This document shows positions 34,164 through 43,425 of a stretch of 64,000 nucleotides of DNA, piece after piece. Made by a program: the position numbers and the translations under genes. Position 1 is the first letter of the stretch. Every line of letters starts with the position of its first letter. This DNA comes from Gammaproteobacteria bacterium (lineage in GTDB: Bacteria; Pseudomonadota; Gammaproteobacteria; Xanthomonadales; SZUA-36): contig JAUIBE010000010.1 of NCBI GenBank assembly GCA_030428105.1, positions 1-64,000 of the forward strand. Direction: 5' to 3'. The notes below the pieces were generated by a model. It did no database searches and was not told the DNA's origin. It worked only from the letters and a program-made list of their open reading frames with translations.

Positions 34164-35276
34164 ATGAGCATGACCGGCAAGCAACTGTTCACCACCCTGG
34201 AAAGCGATGGCACGCTCACCGTGGCAATCGAGGAGGTGACCTTTCCCGAACCGACCGGCAACGAGGTCCTGGTGAAGATGGAGGCGGCGCCGATCAATCC
34301 GTCAGACCTGGCGATTCTCACCGGCGCGGCCGATCTCGACAATGCGCAATATTCGCCTGGCAAGTACGTTGCCAACATGCCCGAACCGTTCAACAGCGGC
34401 TCGCGGGCGCGTCACGGCAAGAAGCTGGCTGCCGGCAACGAAGGCGCAGGCACTGTCGTCGCAACAGGCGACAGCGACATGGCCAGGGCGCTGATGGACC
34501 AGCGCGTAGCCTGCGTGCCGGGCAATGCCTACAGCCAATATTGCATCGTCAATGCGGCCATGTGTTTGCCGCTTGGCGACCACTCCGCCGAAGACGGCGC
34601 ATCGGCCTTCGTCAACCCGATGACGGCACTGGGCTTTGCCGAGAACGCGAAAATGGATGGGCAAAAAGCCATCGTCCACACCGCCGCTGCGTCAAACCTT
34701 GGCCAGATGCTGATCCGGATCTGCCAGGAGGACGGGCTGGAATTGGTCAACATCGTGCGCAAGGCCGAGCATGTCGAGCTGCTGAGAAGTCTCGGCGCCA
34801 GGTACGTTGTCAATTCCTCCGACGATGACTACATGGCGCAGCTGCGCGCTGCGATCGATGCGACCGATGCCTTCTACGGCTTCGACCCGATTGGTGGAGG
34901 GCAGGCCGTGGACAACGTGTTCAAGGCGATGGAGCAGGTCGCGGTCAGCAGGATGAGCGAATATTCGCGCTACGGTTCGGACACAATGAAGCGCATGTTC
35001 ATTTACGGCCGCCTCGACCTCGGCCCCACGATCCTCACGCCAAGCTATGGCTTTGGCTGGACCTTGTCGGGCTGGTTATTGATGCCTTTCCTGCAGCAGG
35101 TTGGAACGGAAACTGTGCAGCGAATGCGCCGGCGTGTGCTCGATAACCTGACAACCACCTTCGCCAGCAGCTACAAGCGGCGGGTTAACCTCGAAGAAAT
35201 GCTGACCAGGGACGCGGTAACAGAGTATCGCGCGATGAAGACAGGCGAAAAGTACCTCGTTACGCCCTGGAGTTGA
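34164..35276 (+). CDS. Zinc-independent MDR oxidoreductase (quinone-reductase-like)
   Basis: A 370-residue medium-chain dehydrogenase/reductase. The ATG at 34164 has GGAG about 10 bases upstream. The GroES-like half contains VLVKMEAAPINPSDLAIL and GNEGAGTVVATG. The Rossmann half has KAIVHTAAASNLGQMLIRIC (a variant GxGxxG), VNIVRKAEHVELLRSLGA and FYGFDPIGGGQAVDNV. The zinc-ligand cysteines of alcohol dehydrogenases are absent, which fits quinone oxidoreductase or crotonyl-CoA-reductase-like members. Substrate not known. Confidence 0.87.
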   Translation: MSMTGKQLFTTLESDGTLTVAIEEVTFPEPTGNEVLVKMEAAPINPSDLAILTGAADLDNAQYSPGKYVANMPEPFNSGSRARHGKKLAAGNEGAGTVVATGDSDMARALMDQRVACVPGNAYSQYCIVNAAMCLPLGDHSAEDGASAFVNPMTALGFAENAKMDGQKAIVHTAAASNLGQMLIRICQEDGLELVNIVRKAEHVELLRSLGARYVVNSSDDDYMAQLRAAIDATDAFYGFDPIGGGQAVDNVFKAMEQVAVSRMSEYSRYGSDTMKRMFIYGRLDLGPTILTPSYGFGWTLSGWLLMPFLQQVGTETVQRMRRRVLDNLTTTFASSYKRRVNLEEMLTRDAVTEYRAMKTGEKYLVTPWS

Positions 35277-35430
35277 CATCCGCATTGCCCTGGGAGAGAT
35301 ACTTGGGGGCAGAGTGAAAACCTGCACGGGCTTAAGAAGCCATTTCCAACCACCAGCGGCAGCAGTACACTATTTCTCCCTGGGGCCGTCCTGGCCCCAC
35401 TTTCGGCTGATTCAGCCTTTGGGTGACCAG

Positions 35431-36441
35431 ATGAATACGACTTGTGTGCTGCGCATCGCGTTGGGTGCGCTGGTGTGGGTATCCGGGCCGTCATTGGCGG
35501 CCGATCAGTTGGCCCGGTTGACCATTGATGTCACGGTGGAAGGGGCCAAGAGCTGGAAGCGCGGGGAAGAGTTTTCGAACTCAACAATTTCAGAGCAATA
35601 CCACCTGGTGACGCACGTGCAGGCATTCGGTGAGCCTTCCAACGTCAACACGGGGGACCCACTGTTCGCGCAAAAGCAGATGGCAATGGCAGCCCAGGTG
35701 CAGCAACAGGTGCGCGCGGCCCACGGGGGTGCTGGCAATGCGGTGCCTCAAGCCCCGGCGACGCAGGAGGAGTATGTCGCGCAGCAGACGAAGCTGGCCG
35801 AAGACATGCAAAAACGCCAGGTTGCCTGCAACGGCGACATGAACTGCCTGGTGAAACTGGCGCAGGATTACGCGATGCAGTCGTCCATGCTGGGTTATCC
35901 GTCCGCCGACGGCGCTTCATCCATGGCGAACATTGGCGAAGCGAGTGATGAATCGGAAGACTACCGCTACCTGGATTATTCCGGCTACGAAACTTGCCCG
36001 GGTGAAGTGCGTATCCGCATTAACAACACATCAGAGGGCGCGCTGGCTGATGTTGCGGGCATGATCCCCTTCACCCAGGCCGATACCGCCGATTACACCG
36101 GCAGCGAGATGGACTTAATGATGCAGTGCCTGGTCAGCACCCTGGTTTACGACCTGAAGGACAACAAGATCTACTCCGATGGATTCGGGCACCCGGGACC
36201 GCGCGGCAGTTATCGCCACTGGGACAGGCTGCACGGTGAAACGCTGAATGAGGGCGTTGAGGTGCCCACCAATTCCTTCGCCTGGGCCTGGGTGGCGGAG
36301 ACGTTAAAAGTTGCCGATGCCTCTGGCAGCGCCAGCACCACCCTCCCGATTCCGGAGGCAAGCGAAGCCCCGGCGCTCGATGGCTCGAGCATCAGCGGTT
36401 CTGTGAACGTCAGCGTGAATTGGAGGTTTGAGCCTCTCTGA
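35431..36441 (+). CDS. Secreted protein of unknown function
   Basis: The ATG at 35431 gives a signal peptide (VLRIALGALVWVSGPSLAA). The mature 315 residues include a Gln/Ala/Met-rich helical part (about 85-150, AQKQMAMAAQVQQQVRAAHG), a CNGDMNC pair, then a beta-rich domain with YSGYETCPGEVRIRINN and a final MMQCLVSTLVYDLKDNK. No family is recognised. Its last 32 bases overlap the end of the convergent VWA gene. Confidence 0.75.
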   Translation: MNTTCVLRIALGALVWVSGPSLAADQLARLTIDVTVEGAKSWKRGEEFSNSTISEQYHLVTHVQAFGEPSNVNTGDPLFAQKQMAMAAQVQQQVRAAHGGAGNAVPQAPATQEEYVAQQTKLAEDMQKRQVACNGDMNCLVKLAQDYAMQSSMLGYPSADGASSMANIGEASDESEDYRYLDYSGYETCPGEVRIRINNTSEGALADVAGMIPFTQADTADYTGSEMDLMMQCLVSTLVYDLKDNKIYSDGFGHPGPRGSYRHWDRLHGETLNEGVEVPTNSFAWAWVAETLKVADASGSASTTLPIPEASEAPALDGSSISGSVNVSVNWRFEPL

Positions 36442-37138
36442 TAGTTACAAACTGGTAGAGCGCCTGAATATTGTTCAGATCGACATCAAGATCGATGACA
36501 AGCGGTGTGTCGGACGGGTTGGCCAGTTCTTCGAGGTGTTCGTTGGCGCTTCCTCCGGCCAAAGCAATCCCAACGACAATCGAGTTCAGATCGTGAGTTG
36601 AAAGCGTATCCTGCCAGGCGGTTACGTCGCCTGGTGTCAGTTCATTGGCTTCCGGAAAAGGTTCGCCTTCCGACATGAAGTAAACGAAGTCCGCATAATC
36701 ATCCAGGGTCGGATCAAACGCATCTATGTTGATTTGGTCAGTCGTTTCGGAAACTGCGTTTCTGAAGTTCGAAAGTCCACCAGGAACCAGGTTATTCACG
36801 ATGTCTTTTGCGTCTTGCACATCCGTGAACTCGCCGACCATTTGGGCGGCGGTGTTAAACGTCACAATAGTTATAACGAACTCCGATGTGTTTGTTGTAA
36901 TCATGTCGAACAGGTTGCCATCGCCAGCCAGGCTCTCCTGTAATACTTCCAAACGAGTGACGCCTTCAGGGGGGATTACTTGAGCCATTCCTCCCGAGGT
37001 GTCTATCACGAAAATGAAGTTGTGCGGCTGAAGCACCAACTCTTCCTCGAACGAGGACCCGAAAATCAGGCTCTGGGCATTCACCGCTGAACTTAACAGC
37101 AATAAGCAAAAGCCAAGTGTTCCGGTTCTATTTCGCAT
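36410..37138 (-). CDS. Secreted von Willebrand factor A domain protein
   Basis: Signal peptide (LGFCLLLLSSAVNA), then SLIFGSSFE at the mature N-terminus, then a single VWA domain beginning FIFVIDTSGG (D46). The MIDAS metal site is incomplete: DTSGG lacks the second Ser of DxSxS, and the usual TDG reads MSEGEP. Metal binding may be weak or altered. GGLSN near 125 fits the Thr-loop position loosely. The IFGSSFE opening matches the IFxxGFE motif at the ends of other secreted proteins here. Function unknown; probably adhesion or protein interaction. Confidence 0.82.
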   Translation of the reverse strand: MRNRTGTLGFCLLLLSSAVNAQSLIFGSSFEEELVLQPHNFIFVIDTSGGMAQVIPPEGVTRLEVLQESLAGDGNLFDMITTNTSEFVITIVTFNTAAQMVGEFTDVQDAKDIVNNLVPGGLSNFRNAVSETTDQINIDAFDPTLDDYADFVYFMSEGEPFPEANELTPGDVTAWQDTLSTHDLNSIVVGIALAGGSANEHLEELANPSDTPLVIDLDVDLNNIQALYQFVTIREAQTSNSR

Positions 37139-37307
37139 TGGGTAGCGTCAACTGATCGGGTGTACAGGAAAAAGCTGGAATTTGCAGCGCGCAATCCCGG
37201 CACTGTACAGCAATATAGCGATAAACTTGGCCCTTTCGTCAATCGGGGTGCAAGTGTTTCCGGGCACCGACCCCGAAGGCGGGACAGGCACTTCAAGTGG
37301 AGACAGG

Positions 37308-38726
37308 ATGAAACACGATCGTCGCGATTTTCTGAAGTCATTGGCCGTGGCCGGCGGCGCCGTGCAACTATTTAACGTTGGTTTCAGCGGCGCGCTGGCC
37401 GACAGCACAGGTTACCCCCGGCTACTGCATGGCCCGATGGTGGGCGCGATGACGACGAGCAAGCTCCAGTTGTGGATGCGGGCCAGTGGTCGGTATCCCG
37501 TCAGCGTGCTCTACGGCCAACTTCCGGACCTGTCGGATGCCAGGCAAAGTGACGAGGTTGCCGCCACACCGGAAAATGATTTCGTTGTCCGGGTTGAGCT
37601 CACTGGCCTTCAGGCGGATACCACTTACTACTACCGGGTACTGGTTGCTGGTGAGCCGGCCAAGTACCTGGATAACCTGCCTCCGTTTCGTTTTCATACC
37701 GCCCCGCAAGGGCCCAGTCGTTTTCGTGTTGGCTTCGGCTCCTGCGCGCGTTGGCAGGAGTATCCGCACCAGCCGATCTGGCCTGCGCTGGAGCGCTGGG
37801 AGCCAGACCTGTTCTTCTGGCTGGGTGACAACATCTACGCCGACACCATTGAGCCCGCCATCATGTCGGATCTGTACAAGATTCAGCGCGCCGTTCCCGA
37901 GTTCCAGGGCCTGGGCAGCAGCGTGCCGCAGTTTGCGGTGTGGGATGACCATGACTACGGTCTGAACAACAGCGACCTGGGCAATCCGATGCGCGAAGAC
38001 AGCCTGCGGCTGTTCAAGCAGTACTGGGCCAACCCCGGCTATGGCACGCCGCAAACGCCCGGCGTTTTCTTTAAGTACAACTACGGGGGAGTGGATTTCT
38101 TCTTCCTCGACAATCGCTACCACCGCGATCCGAACGACAAGCCGGACGGCCCCGACAAGACCCACCTCGGCGCCGGACAACTGGCCTGGCTGAAGGATGG
38201 TCTGCAGGCTAGCGACGCGCCCTTCAAGGTGCTGATTACCGGTGGTGGCTGGAGCCACAACCCGGACGCCACCGGCGAAGACAACTGGGCCAGCTATCGC
38301 CACGAGCGTGATGGCCTGTTCAACTTCATTCGAGACGAGGAGATTGGCGGCGTGCTGCTGATGTCTGGTGACATCCACCGCGCCGAGGCCAACTGCATTC
38401 CCTGGTCGGCGAACGGTGGCTACGACCTGTACGAATTCGCCAGCTCGGGCCTGGCCCAGAACACCCCGGTGCCGGAATGGATTGAAGTGCCGGAGGTTCG
38501 CTTGCGTGAGCCGTTTACCGGCGGCCACAATGCCGGCGTAATCGACTTCGATCTCACCCAGGATGACCCCGTTGTGCGGTTCAACGTGATCAACGCCCGC
38601 GCCCAGTCGGCCTGGGATGAGCCGGTAACCCTGCGCGCCAGCGAGCTTCAAAATGGTGTAGCAAGTTGGCAGCGCAAGGTAGATCCAGAGCTTCACCTGC
38701 CGTTGCGGGCTGACGTGGAGACCTGA
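37308..38726 (+). CDS. PhoD-like alkaline phosphatase/phosphodiesterase, Tat-exported
   Basis: A 472-residue metallophosphatase. The ATG at 37308 (GGAGACAGG upstream) starts a twin-arginine signal (DRRDFLKSLAVAGGAVQLF). An N-terminal Fn3-like domain (TTYYYRVLVAG) precedes the PhoD core: FGSCARWQEYP, FFWLGDNIYAD, AVWDDHDYGLNN, FLDNRY, and LLMSGDIHRAEAN near the metal-binding His. It should release phosphate from organic esters in the periplasm. Its stop is followed at once by a worn repeat unit. Confidence 0.92.
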   Translation: MKHDRRDFLKSLAVAGGAVQLFNVGFSGALADSTGYPRLLHGPMVGAMTTSKLQLWMRASGRYPVSVLYGQLPDLSDARQSDEVAATPENDFVVRVELTGLQADTTYYYRVLVAGEPAKYLDNLPPFRFHTAPQGPSRFRVGFGSCARWQEYPHQPIWPALERWEPDLFFWLGDNIYADTIEPAIMSDLYKIQRAVPEFQGLGSSVPQFAVWDDHDYGLNNSDLGNPMREDSLRLFKQYWANPGYGTPQTPGVFFKYNYGGVDFFFLDNRYHRDPNDKPDGPDKTHLGAGQLAWLKDGLQASDAPFKVLITGGGWSHNPDATGEDNWASYRHERDGLFNFIRDEEIGGVLLMSGDIHRAEANCIPWSANGGYDLYEFASSGLAQNTPVPEWIEVPEVRLREPFTGGHNAGVIDFDLTQDDPVVRFNVINARAQSAWDEPVTLRASELQNGVASWQRKVDPELHLPLRADVET

Positions 38727-38743
38727 GAAAACTGCCCCCTGAT
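38725..38743 (-). repeat. REP family 2 degenerate unit at a gene end
   Basis: GAGAAAACTGCCCCCTGAT resembles the right arm (GAGTAAACTGTCCCCCGAT) with three changes, and it begins inside the phosphatase stop codon. Confidence 0.55.
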
Positions 38744-38755
38744 ATTGCGAGCGGA

Positions 38756-38802
38756 AAAATATGACATAATTGTCAAACAACTGAATCGCACGGAGAGGCG
38801 AA
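38756..38802 (+). promoter_or_regulatory. Conserved leader with TGACATAATTGTCA palindrome
   Basis: Bases 38756-38776 are identical to 56250-56270. They hold TGACA-4-TGTCA. Twelve bases on, GCACGGAGAGGCGAA (38788-38802) matches GCACGTAGAGGCGAA at 56284. CATAAT could also serve as a -10 box. GGAGAGG acts as ribosome site for the ATG at 38805. Confidence 0.65.
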
Positions 38803-38804
38803 CA

Positions 38805-41024
38805 ATGAAAAGGGGTGTGATCCGCTGCCCTCATCTCAAGCATTTCTCGACAAGAATCAGTCTTGTCATGCTATTTCTATTCCTGGCTGGCCCGGCAACC
38901 ATTCTGCAAGGCGCTGAAAAGGAACTAGATCCACACCTTATTAATGTCGACCTTCAATGGCACTGGGCAGTGCTGGGCACACAGATCGGTCGAGCGGGGC
39001 TGTTCATCGAGGATATTGATGGCGATGGCACCCGGGAGATTGTTGCAAGCGCGTCCAGGAGCCGGGGTGGAGGCAGCTCCTACTGGAACCTTCTGAAGCC
39101 GGACGGGGAAGGCTACATCGTCGATTGGGCCAGCATACCCCTGGACATCGGCTACACCCAACTCGTTGTGGGCCAGTTTGATGCAGACCCAGCCCTGGAG
39201 GTGGTAATCGCCTCGGACGACCTCCTGGTTGCTTATGATGGCCTGACACGCAAACCCGAATACTCCCTTAACCTTGAGTTTCAGTATCTCCAGGGGATGG
39301 CCGCAGGGCAGCTTGATGGCGATCCGGCCCTGGAGTTGTTCCTTTGCGACCCCGAGAAAGCCCTGGTCGTCGACCTCGCATCCGTTTCCAGGCCTTTGTA
39401 CGTCCCTGGCCTGGGCTGTTCCGATGTCGAGATTGGCAACGTTGATGATGACGCCCAGGCTGAAATCGTGATCGCTAAATCTGGCGAGCCCGGCCTGGTG
39501 CTGGCCGGTCAATCGCTCGAACTCAAGTGGGAAATGAGCGCTGGGTTCGGAATGATGGTTGAGCTCGCAGATCTCTTCGGCGACGGGCGCAAAGAGATCG
39601 TGGCGGCACCGGTGGATGGCGATATCGTCGCCATGGATGGTCGGTCAGGCAAAGCCAAGTGGCGGGCGCCCTCAGGTGGCCTTGAAGTTCTGCGGGTTGG
39701 CGATGTCGAGGGCGATGGCCTGCCAGAAGTTTTGTACGGCAAGTGGGCCATTCACGTGCTCGATGGAGCGTATGGCTTTGAAAAGTGGCGAATCACCGAT
39801 CCGCAACTAGACATCAGCAACCTGGTGGTCGGTGACGTCCAGAACAACGGCACCCCTGAGATCCTGACGGGTACCCGCTTGTTTCCGCCTGGCGAAGAAT
39901 ACCTGCTGAAGATCAATGGGTTGACCCAGGAAATCGATTGGCTCAGCTACAGCACCTGGGGGCCGTTTCTGGGTTTCGCGCATGGTGATATTGATGCTGA
40001 CTCAAAGCCCGAGCTGCTGTTTTCAGCTTCTGGCCGACAGCCAGGGGACCTGCCGTCGAGCATGTTTTTCACACACGATGCCATTTCCAAATCCCTGGAA
40101 GATGTCACCACGGACTCCGGGCGGTATCAGCGCGATGGCATCGACACTATCCAGGTTGCCAACGTGGACGACGATCCGGCGCTGGAAATTTTCGTTCCCG
40201 GCGAAGATAGCCACTGGGCTGTTTTGCAGTGTATCGATGGCGCGAGCAAGGAAGTGCAATGGGTGCAGGAGGAATACTCCAAGACCTTTCGCACCCTGCA
40301 GATTGGCGATGTGGATGGCGATGGTGACCAGGACGTGGTTGCCTCATTCCGCTCACACGGCTCGCCGAATATTGTCCGTATCTACAACGCTTCAACGGGC
40401 GCACTGGAGTGGTCGAGCCCTTCGCTTGAAGGGCACATTGGGTCGCGCAATGAAGTTCCATTCCTGAAACTGGCCAATGTCGATGCCGACGACACCATCG
40501 AGATCATCGCCGGCAACTTCTGGGGCCTGGTAGCAATCGACCCGGTCACTTCGGAGATCGAATTCTCAATACCGGAATACGGGCTGACCTCACTGGATAC
40601 CGAGGATCTGAACAACGACCAGGTCGAAGAGATCATTATTGGAAATTTCGATGGCGAAATCGTTGTAATCGACACCGTATCACTCAGCGAATCGGTGGTC
40701 CTGGGGCCCATTGGTGAAGAAGTTTCTGCAGTGGTTGCAACCCTGATCAATGGTGACGAGGTCGTTGACTATGTGTACGCCGCTGCCAACCGTGTTTCCA
40801 TTCTCAATGGCGCCAATGGTCAAACCATGTGGCAGAGCGAGGTCCTGGATTGGTCTCGCTTCAGTCTGCCGCTCGGTTATGAAAACAGCATGATCATTGA
40901 TGATATTGATGACGATGGCTTGCTGGAAATTTGGGTTTCCGCGGGTTACGTCGGTCAATATATTTTCGAGATCTCGCCGAACGGTATCGTTCACAGGGAA
41001 GTACGGGGGACCGGTCGCAATTGA
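38805..41024 (+). CDS. Secreted FG-GAP/VCBS-repeat beta-propeller protein, copy 1
   Basis: The ATG at 38805 follows GGAGAGG. After a signal peptide (ISLVMLFLFLAGPATILQG) the 739-residue protein consists of many blades with Ca-binding loops (DIDGDGTREIVA, DVEGDGLPEVLYG, DVDGDGDQDVVA, DIDDDGLLEIWV), as in integrin-like FG-GAP and VCBS propellers. These proteins sit at the cell surface or are secreted and bind other molecules; no enzymatic motif is seen. It is a paralogue of the next gene. Its leader region is nearly the same as that of the propeller gene at 56315. Confidence 0.87.
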   Translation: MKRGVIRCPHLKHFSTRISLVMLFLFLAGPATILQGAEKELDPHLINVDLQWHWAVLGTQIGRAGLFIEDIDGDGTREIVASASRSRGGGSSYWNLLKPDGEGYIVDWASIPLDIGYTQLVVGQFDADPALEVVIASDDLLVAYDGLTRKPEYSLNLEFQYLQGMAAGQLDGDPALELFLCDPEKALVVDLASVSRPLYVPGLGCSDVEIGNVDDDAQAEIVIAKSGEPGLVLAGQSLELKWEMSAGFGMMVELADLFGDGRKEIVAAPVDGDIVAMDGRSGKAKWRAPSGGLEVLRVGDVEGDGLPEVLYGKWAIHVLDGAYGFEKWRITDPQLDISNLVVGDVQNNGTPEILTGTRLFPPGEEYLLKINGLTQEIDWLSYSTWGPFLGFAHGDIDADSKPELLFSASGRQPGDLPSSMFFTHDAISKSLEDVTTDSGRYQRDGIDTIQVANVDDDPALEIFVPGEDSHWAVLQCIDGASKEVQWVQEEYSKTFRTLQIGDVDGDGDQDVVASFRSHGSPNIVRIYNASTGALEWSSPSLEGHIGSRNEVPFLKLANVDADDTIEIIAGNFWGLVAIDPVTSEIEFSIPEYGLTSLDTEDLNNDQVEEIIIGNFDGEIVVIDTVSLSESVVLGPIGEEVSAVVATLINGDEVVDYVYAAANRVSILNGANGQTMWQSEVLDWSRFSLPLGYENSMIIDDIDDDGLLEIWVSAGYVGQYIFEISPNGIVHREVRGTGRN

Positions 41025-41067
41025 AAAGCAACAGTTTCACTCAGAACCCCGCAGCGGGCACAGCACC

Positions 41068-43302
41068 TTGTTAGATAGCAGCCGCCAAAGGCGTGGCAGG
41101 GTTTTCGCCCTGCTGCTTCTGCCAGTTTTTGCTGGGTTTTCCTGTGCCCTGGCTGGGTCAGGTGCAGGTGGCAATGGCCAGGGTTCGGCCCGGCATGATT
41201 TTCCAGTGTTTACGTCCAGCGGATTGCGAGTCGACCTGGAGTGGTACAGGCCTCTGAACGGGCACTCGATCGGGGGTAGTGGTCTGGAGATCGTCGATCT
41301 TGACCTTGATGGCTCACTGGAGATAGTGGTTGCGGCCGAAGGTGGCGGTTCCTGGTACCTGATGAAGCCGGGCGTTCAGGGCTACGAGCAGGTGTTCGCC
41401 AACCTGCCCTATGCAACCGATGTTGGTGAGTTGCTCGTCGCCCAGGTTGACAGCGACCCCCAGCTGGAAATCGTCGTTGCAACGGCGTACTGGATCTATG
41501 TCTACGATGGAATCAGCTATTCACTGGAGGCCGAGTACGAGGCTGGGGACCAGTACAACCGCCGAATTGCAGTTGGGAACCTCGATGATGATGCCGCCAT
41601 GGAGGTGGCTCTGTGTGGCAACTGGAACACCTGGGTCTATGAACTTGGTTCCGGCGTCCAGCAGCTTGAATTGGCCGGTTTCGGCTGTAATGAAATCAGG
41701 ATTGGAGAAGTTGACGGCAGCGAGGGCCAGGAGATCATTCTTGCCCGGTCCGTTCAGGGCTACGTCTTTGATGGGGAATCGGGCGCCATCGAGTGGGATA
41801 ACCCCGCGGGGTTTGGCGAAAAGATTGAGTTGGTTGATTCCGACGGTGACGGCGTGCAGGAGATTATCGCAGGCTACAGCGGCCAGGGGCTCACGGCCTG
41901 GGATGGAGCCAGTCGGTCAGTCATCTGGAACTATCAAAGCGATGACTCGGGTGCTTTGTCCGTTGTCGATCTAGGAGAGGACGGGGATTACGAAGTCATC
42001 TACGGCACTGGAGGCATCGAACTCACTGCACTCAAGGCCAGAGATGGCGCGATGATCTGGTCGGAGAATGACGTTGGTACCTCGGGTATTACCAGGATTG
42101 CCGGTGGTGATGTGGATGGTGACGGTGTCTATGAGCTTTTTTTCGGCACCGGGGTTGGTTCTAGCAGGGCGGATAACCTGCTCGCTTTTGATACAGAGCA
42201 ACTCGAAGTCGAATGGCGCAGCGAAGACCTTTTCGGCCCGTTCTACAATTTCGACCATGGCGACATCGATGGTGATGGACGCCCTGAAATCGTTTATTCA
42301 GCGTTCGAGTCCAATGAAAGTTTCGAGGGACCCAGCTACTTTGTTCATGATGCCCGGACCAAACGTATTGAATTCATGAGTCCTGAGTATGGAGAGGGGA
42401 TATATCGCGGCACCTGGCGTATGCAAGCAGCCAACGTGGACGCCGATCCGCAGATGGAGCTTTTTCTGCCCGTCAATAATGCCAGGGATGCCGAGATTCG
42501 CTCCATTGATGGCGTGAGCCACGCGCTGGAGTGGAGCATCGTTACCGAAGGCAGGTTCCAGTACCGGAATCTGGCTGTAGAGGACATAGATGGCGACGGA
42601 AGCCGGGAGGTCATCGTCGTCGCTGGAAATGATGATATTTTCCAGGATTTTGAAAGTCACATCTATGTTTACGATGCGTTGACCGGTGCGCTTGAGTGGA
42701 AAAGCATCGACCTCCAACCTTACTTCCACACTCGAGAGACCTTTGAGTTTCTACGGGTCGGCGACGTGGATAACGACGGTGTTGATGAGGTGGTGTTTGG
42801 GGACTACGGGCTCATGGTGTTCGACCCGGTATCACGGGAAGTCGACCTTTGGGTGCCTGATGCTGAAATGACCGCGCTGGAACTGGCAGATATCGATGCC
42901 GACGGAGTTCTGGACATCATCATTGGAACCAGCCTCAATCGAATCAAGAAGGTCGATGCAGTAAGTGGGGAAATCTTTGAACTGGCAGGGCCTTACATTG
43001 GCCAGTTTTTTCGAGGCATCCAGGGGTTGGCCGTTGTGCAGATAGTGGGCGACATTCAGCCGGATTACGTGTTTACTGACAGCTGCGATTTGTACATCGT
43101 AGATGGCGCAACCCTGGAGGCCGACCGGGTCACCGACAACCTGATTTTTGCCAGAATTTGCAGCGACACCGGAGTCAGTGACAGCTTACGGGTGGCGGAT
43201 TTCGACATGGATGGTCGAAAAGAAGTCTGGCTAAACATGGGTGCAAGTGGGTTCGTCATTCTTGAGCTGTTCAACGGCATCTTTGCTGACGGCTTCGAGT
43301 AG
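41068..43302 (+). CDS. Secreted FG-GAP/VCBS-repeat beta-propeller protein, copy 2
   Basis: A TTG at 41068 is the most likely start. It is directly followed by a basic n-region and signal helix (RVFALLLLPVFAGFSCALA); upstream in-frame ATG codons lie inside the previous gene. The blades match copy 1 (LEWYRPLNGHSIGGSGLEIV against LQWHWAVLGTQIGRAGLFIE) with DxDxDGxxE loops. The protein ends GIFADGFE, the terminal tag seen also at 27779. The two copies look like an old tandem duplication and probably form one transcript. The start is the weakest part of this call. Confidence 0.8.
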   Translation: MLDSSRQRRGRVFALLLLPVFAGFSCALAGSGAGGNGQGSARHDFPVFTSSGLRVDLEWYRPLNGHSIGGSGLEIVDLDLDGSLEIVVAAEGGGSWYLMKPGVQGYEQVFANLPYATDVGELLVAQVDSDPQLEIVVATAYWIYVYDGISYSLEAEYEAGDQYNRRIAVGNLDDDAAMEVALCGNWNTWVYELGSGVQQLELAGFGCNEIRIGEVDGSEGQEIILARSVQGYVFDGESGAIEWDNPAGFGEKIELVDSDGDGVQEIIAGYSGQGLTAWDGASRSVIWNYQSDDSGALSVVDLGEDGDYEVIYGTGGIELTALKARDGAMIWSENDVGTSGITRIAGGDVDGDGVYELFFGTGVGSSRADNLLAFDTEQLEVEWRSEDLFGPFYNFDHGDIDGDGRPEIVYSAFESNESFEGPSYFVHDARTKRIEFMSPEYGEGIYRGTWRMQAANVDADPQMELFLPVNNARDAEIRSIDGVSHALEWSIVTEGRFQYRNLAVEDIDGDGSREVIVVAGNDDIFQDFESHIYVYDALTGALEWKSIDLQPYFHTRETFEFLRVGDVDNDGVDEVVFGDYGLMVFDPVSREVDLWVPDAEMTALELADIDADGVLDIIIGTSLNRIKKVDAVSGEIFELAGPYIGQFFRGIQGLAVVQIVGDIQPDYVFTDSCDLYIVDGATLEADRVTDNLIFARICSDTGVSDSLRVADFDMDGRKEVWLNMGASGFVILELFNGIFADGFE

Positions 43303-43425
43303 ATTGGGAATAACTATCTTGATACCTTCTGCCAGCTAGCGTTCTGAACTAACCCGTTTGTTTGCGGGAGTTGGGTGCATCGACTACGATCAGCCTTTTC
43401 CCAGACAGAGGACTCAGGGTTAGTT

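Noticed and set aside
35304-35320. GGGGGCAGAGTGAAAA as a further REP copy
   Set aside because: Only part of the core matches and no second arm is nearby; chance similarity is possible.
37422-38843. 473-codon open frame antisense to the PhoD gene
   Set aside because: The plus-strand gene has clear PhoD motifs and a Tat signal. The antisense frame is a by-product of codon bias and has no recognisable domain.
40897-41067. Upstream ATG starts for the second FG-GAP protein
   Set aside because: They lie inside the preceding gene and would put 57 non-signal residues before the hydrophobic segment.
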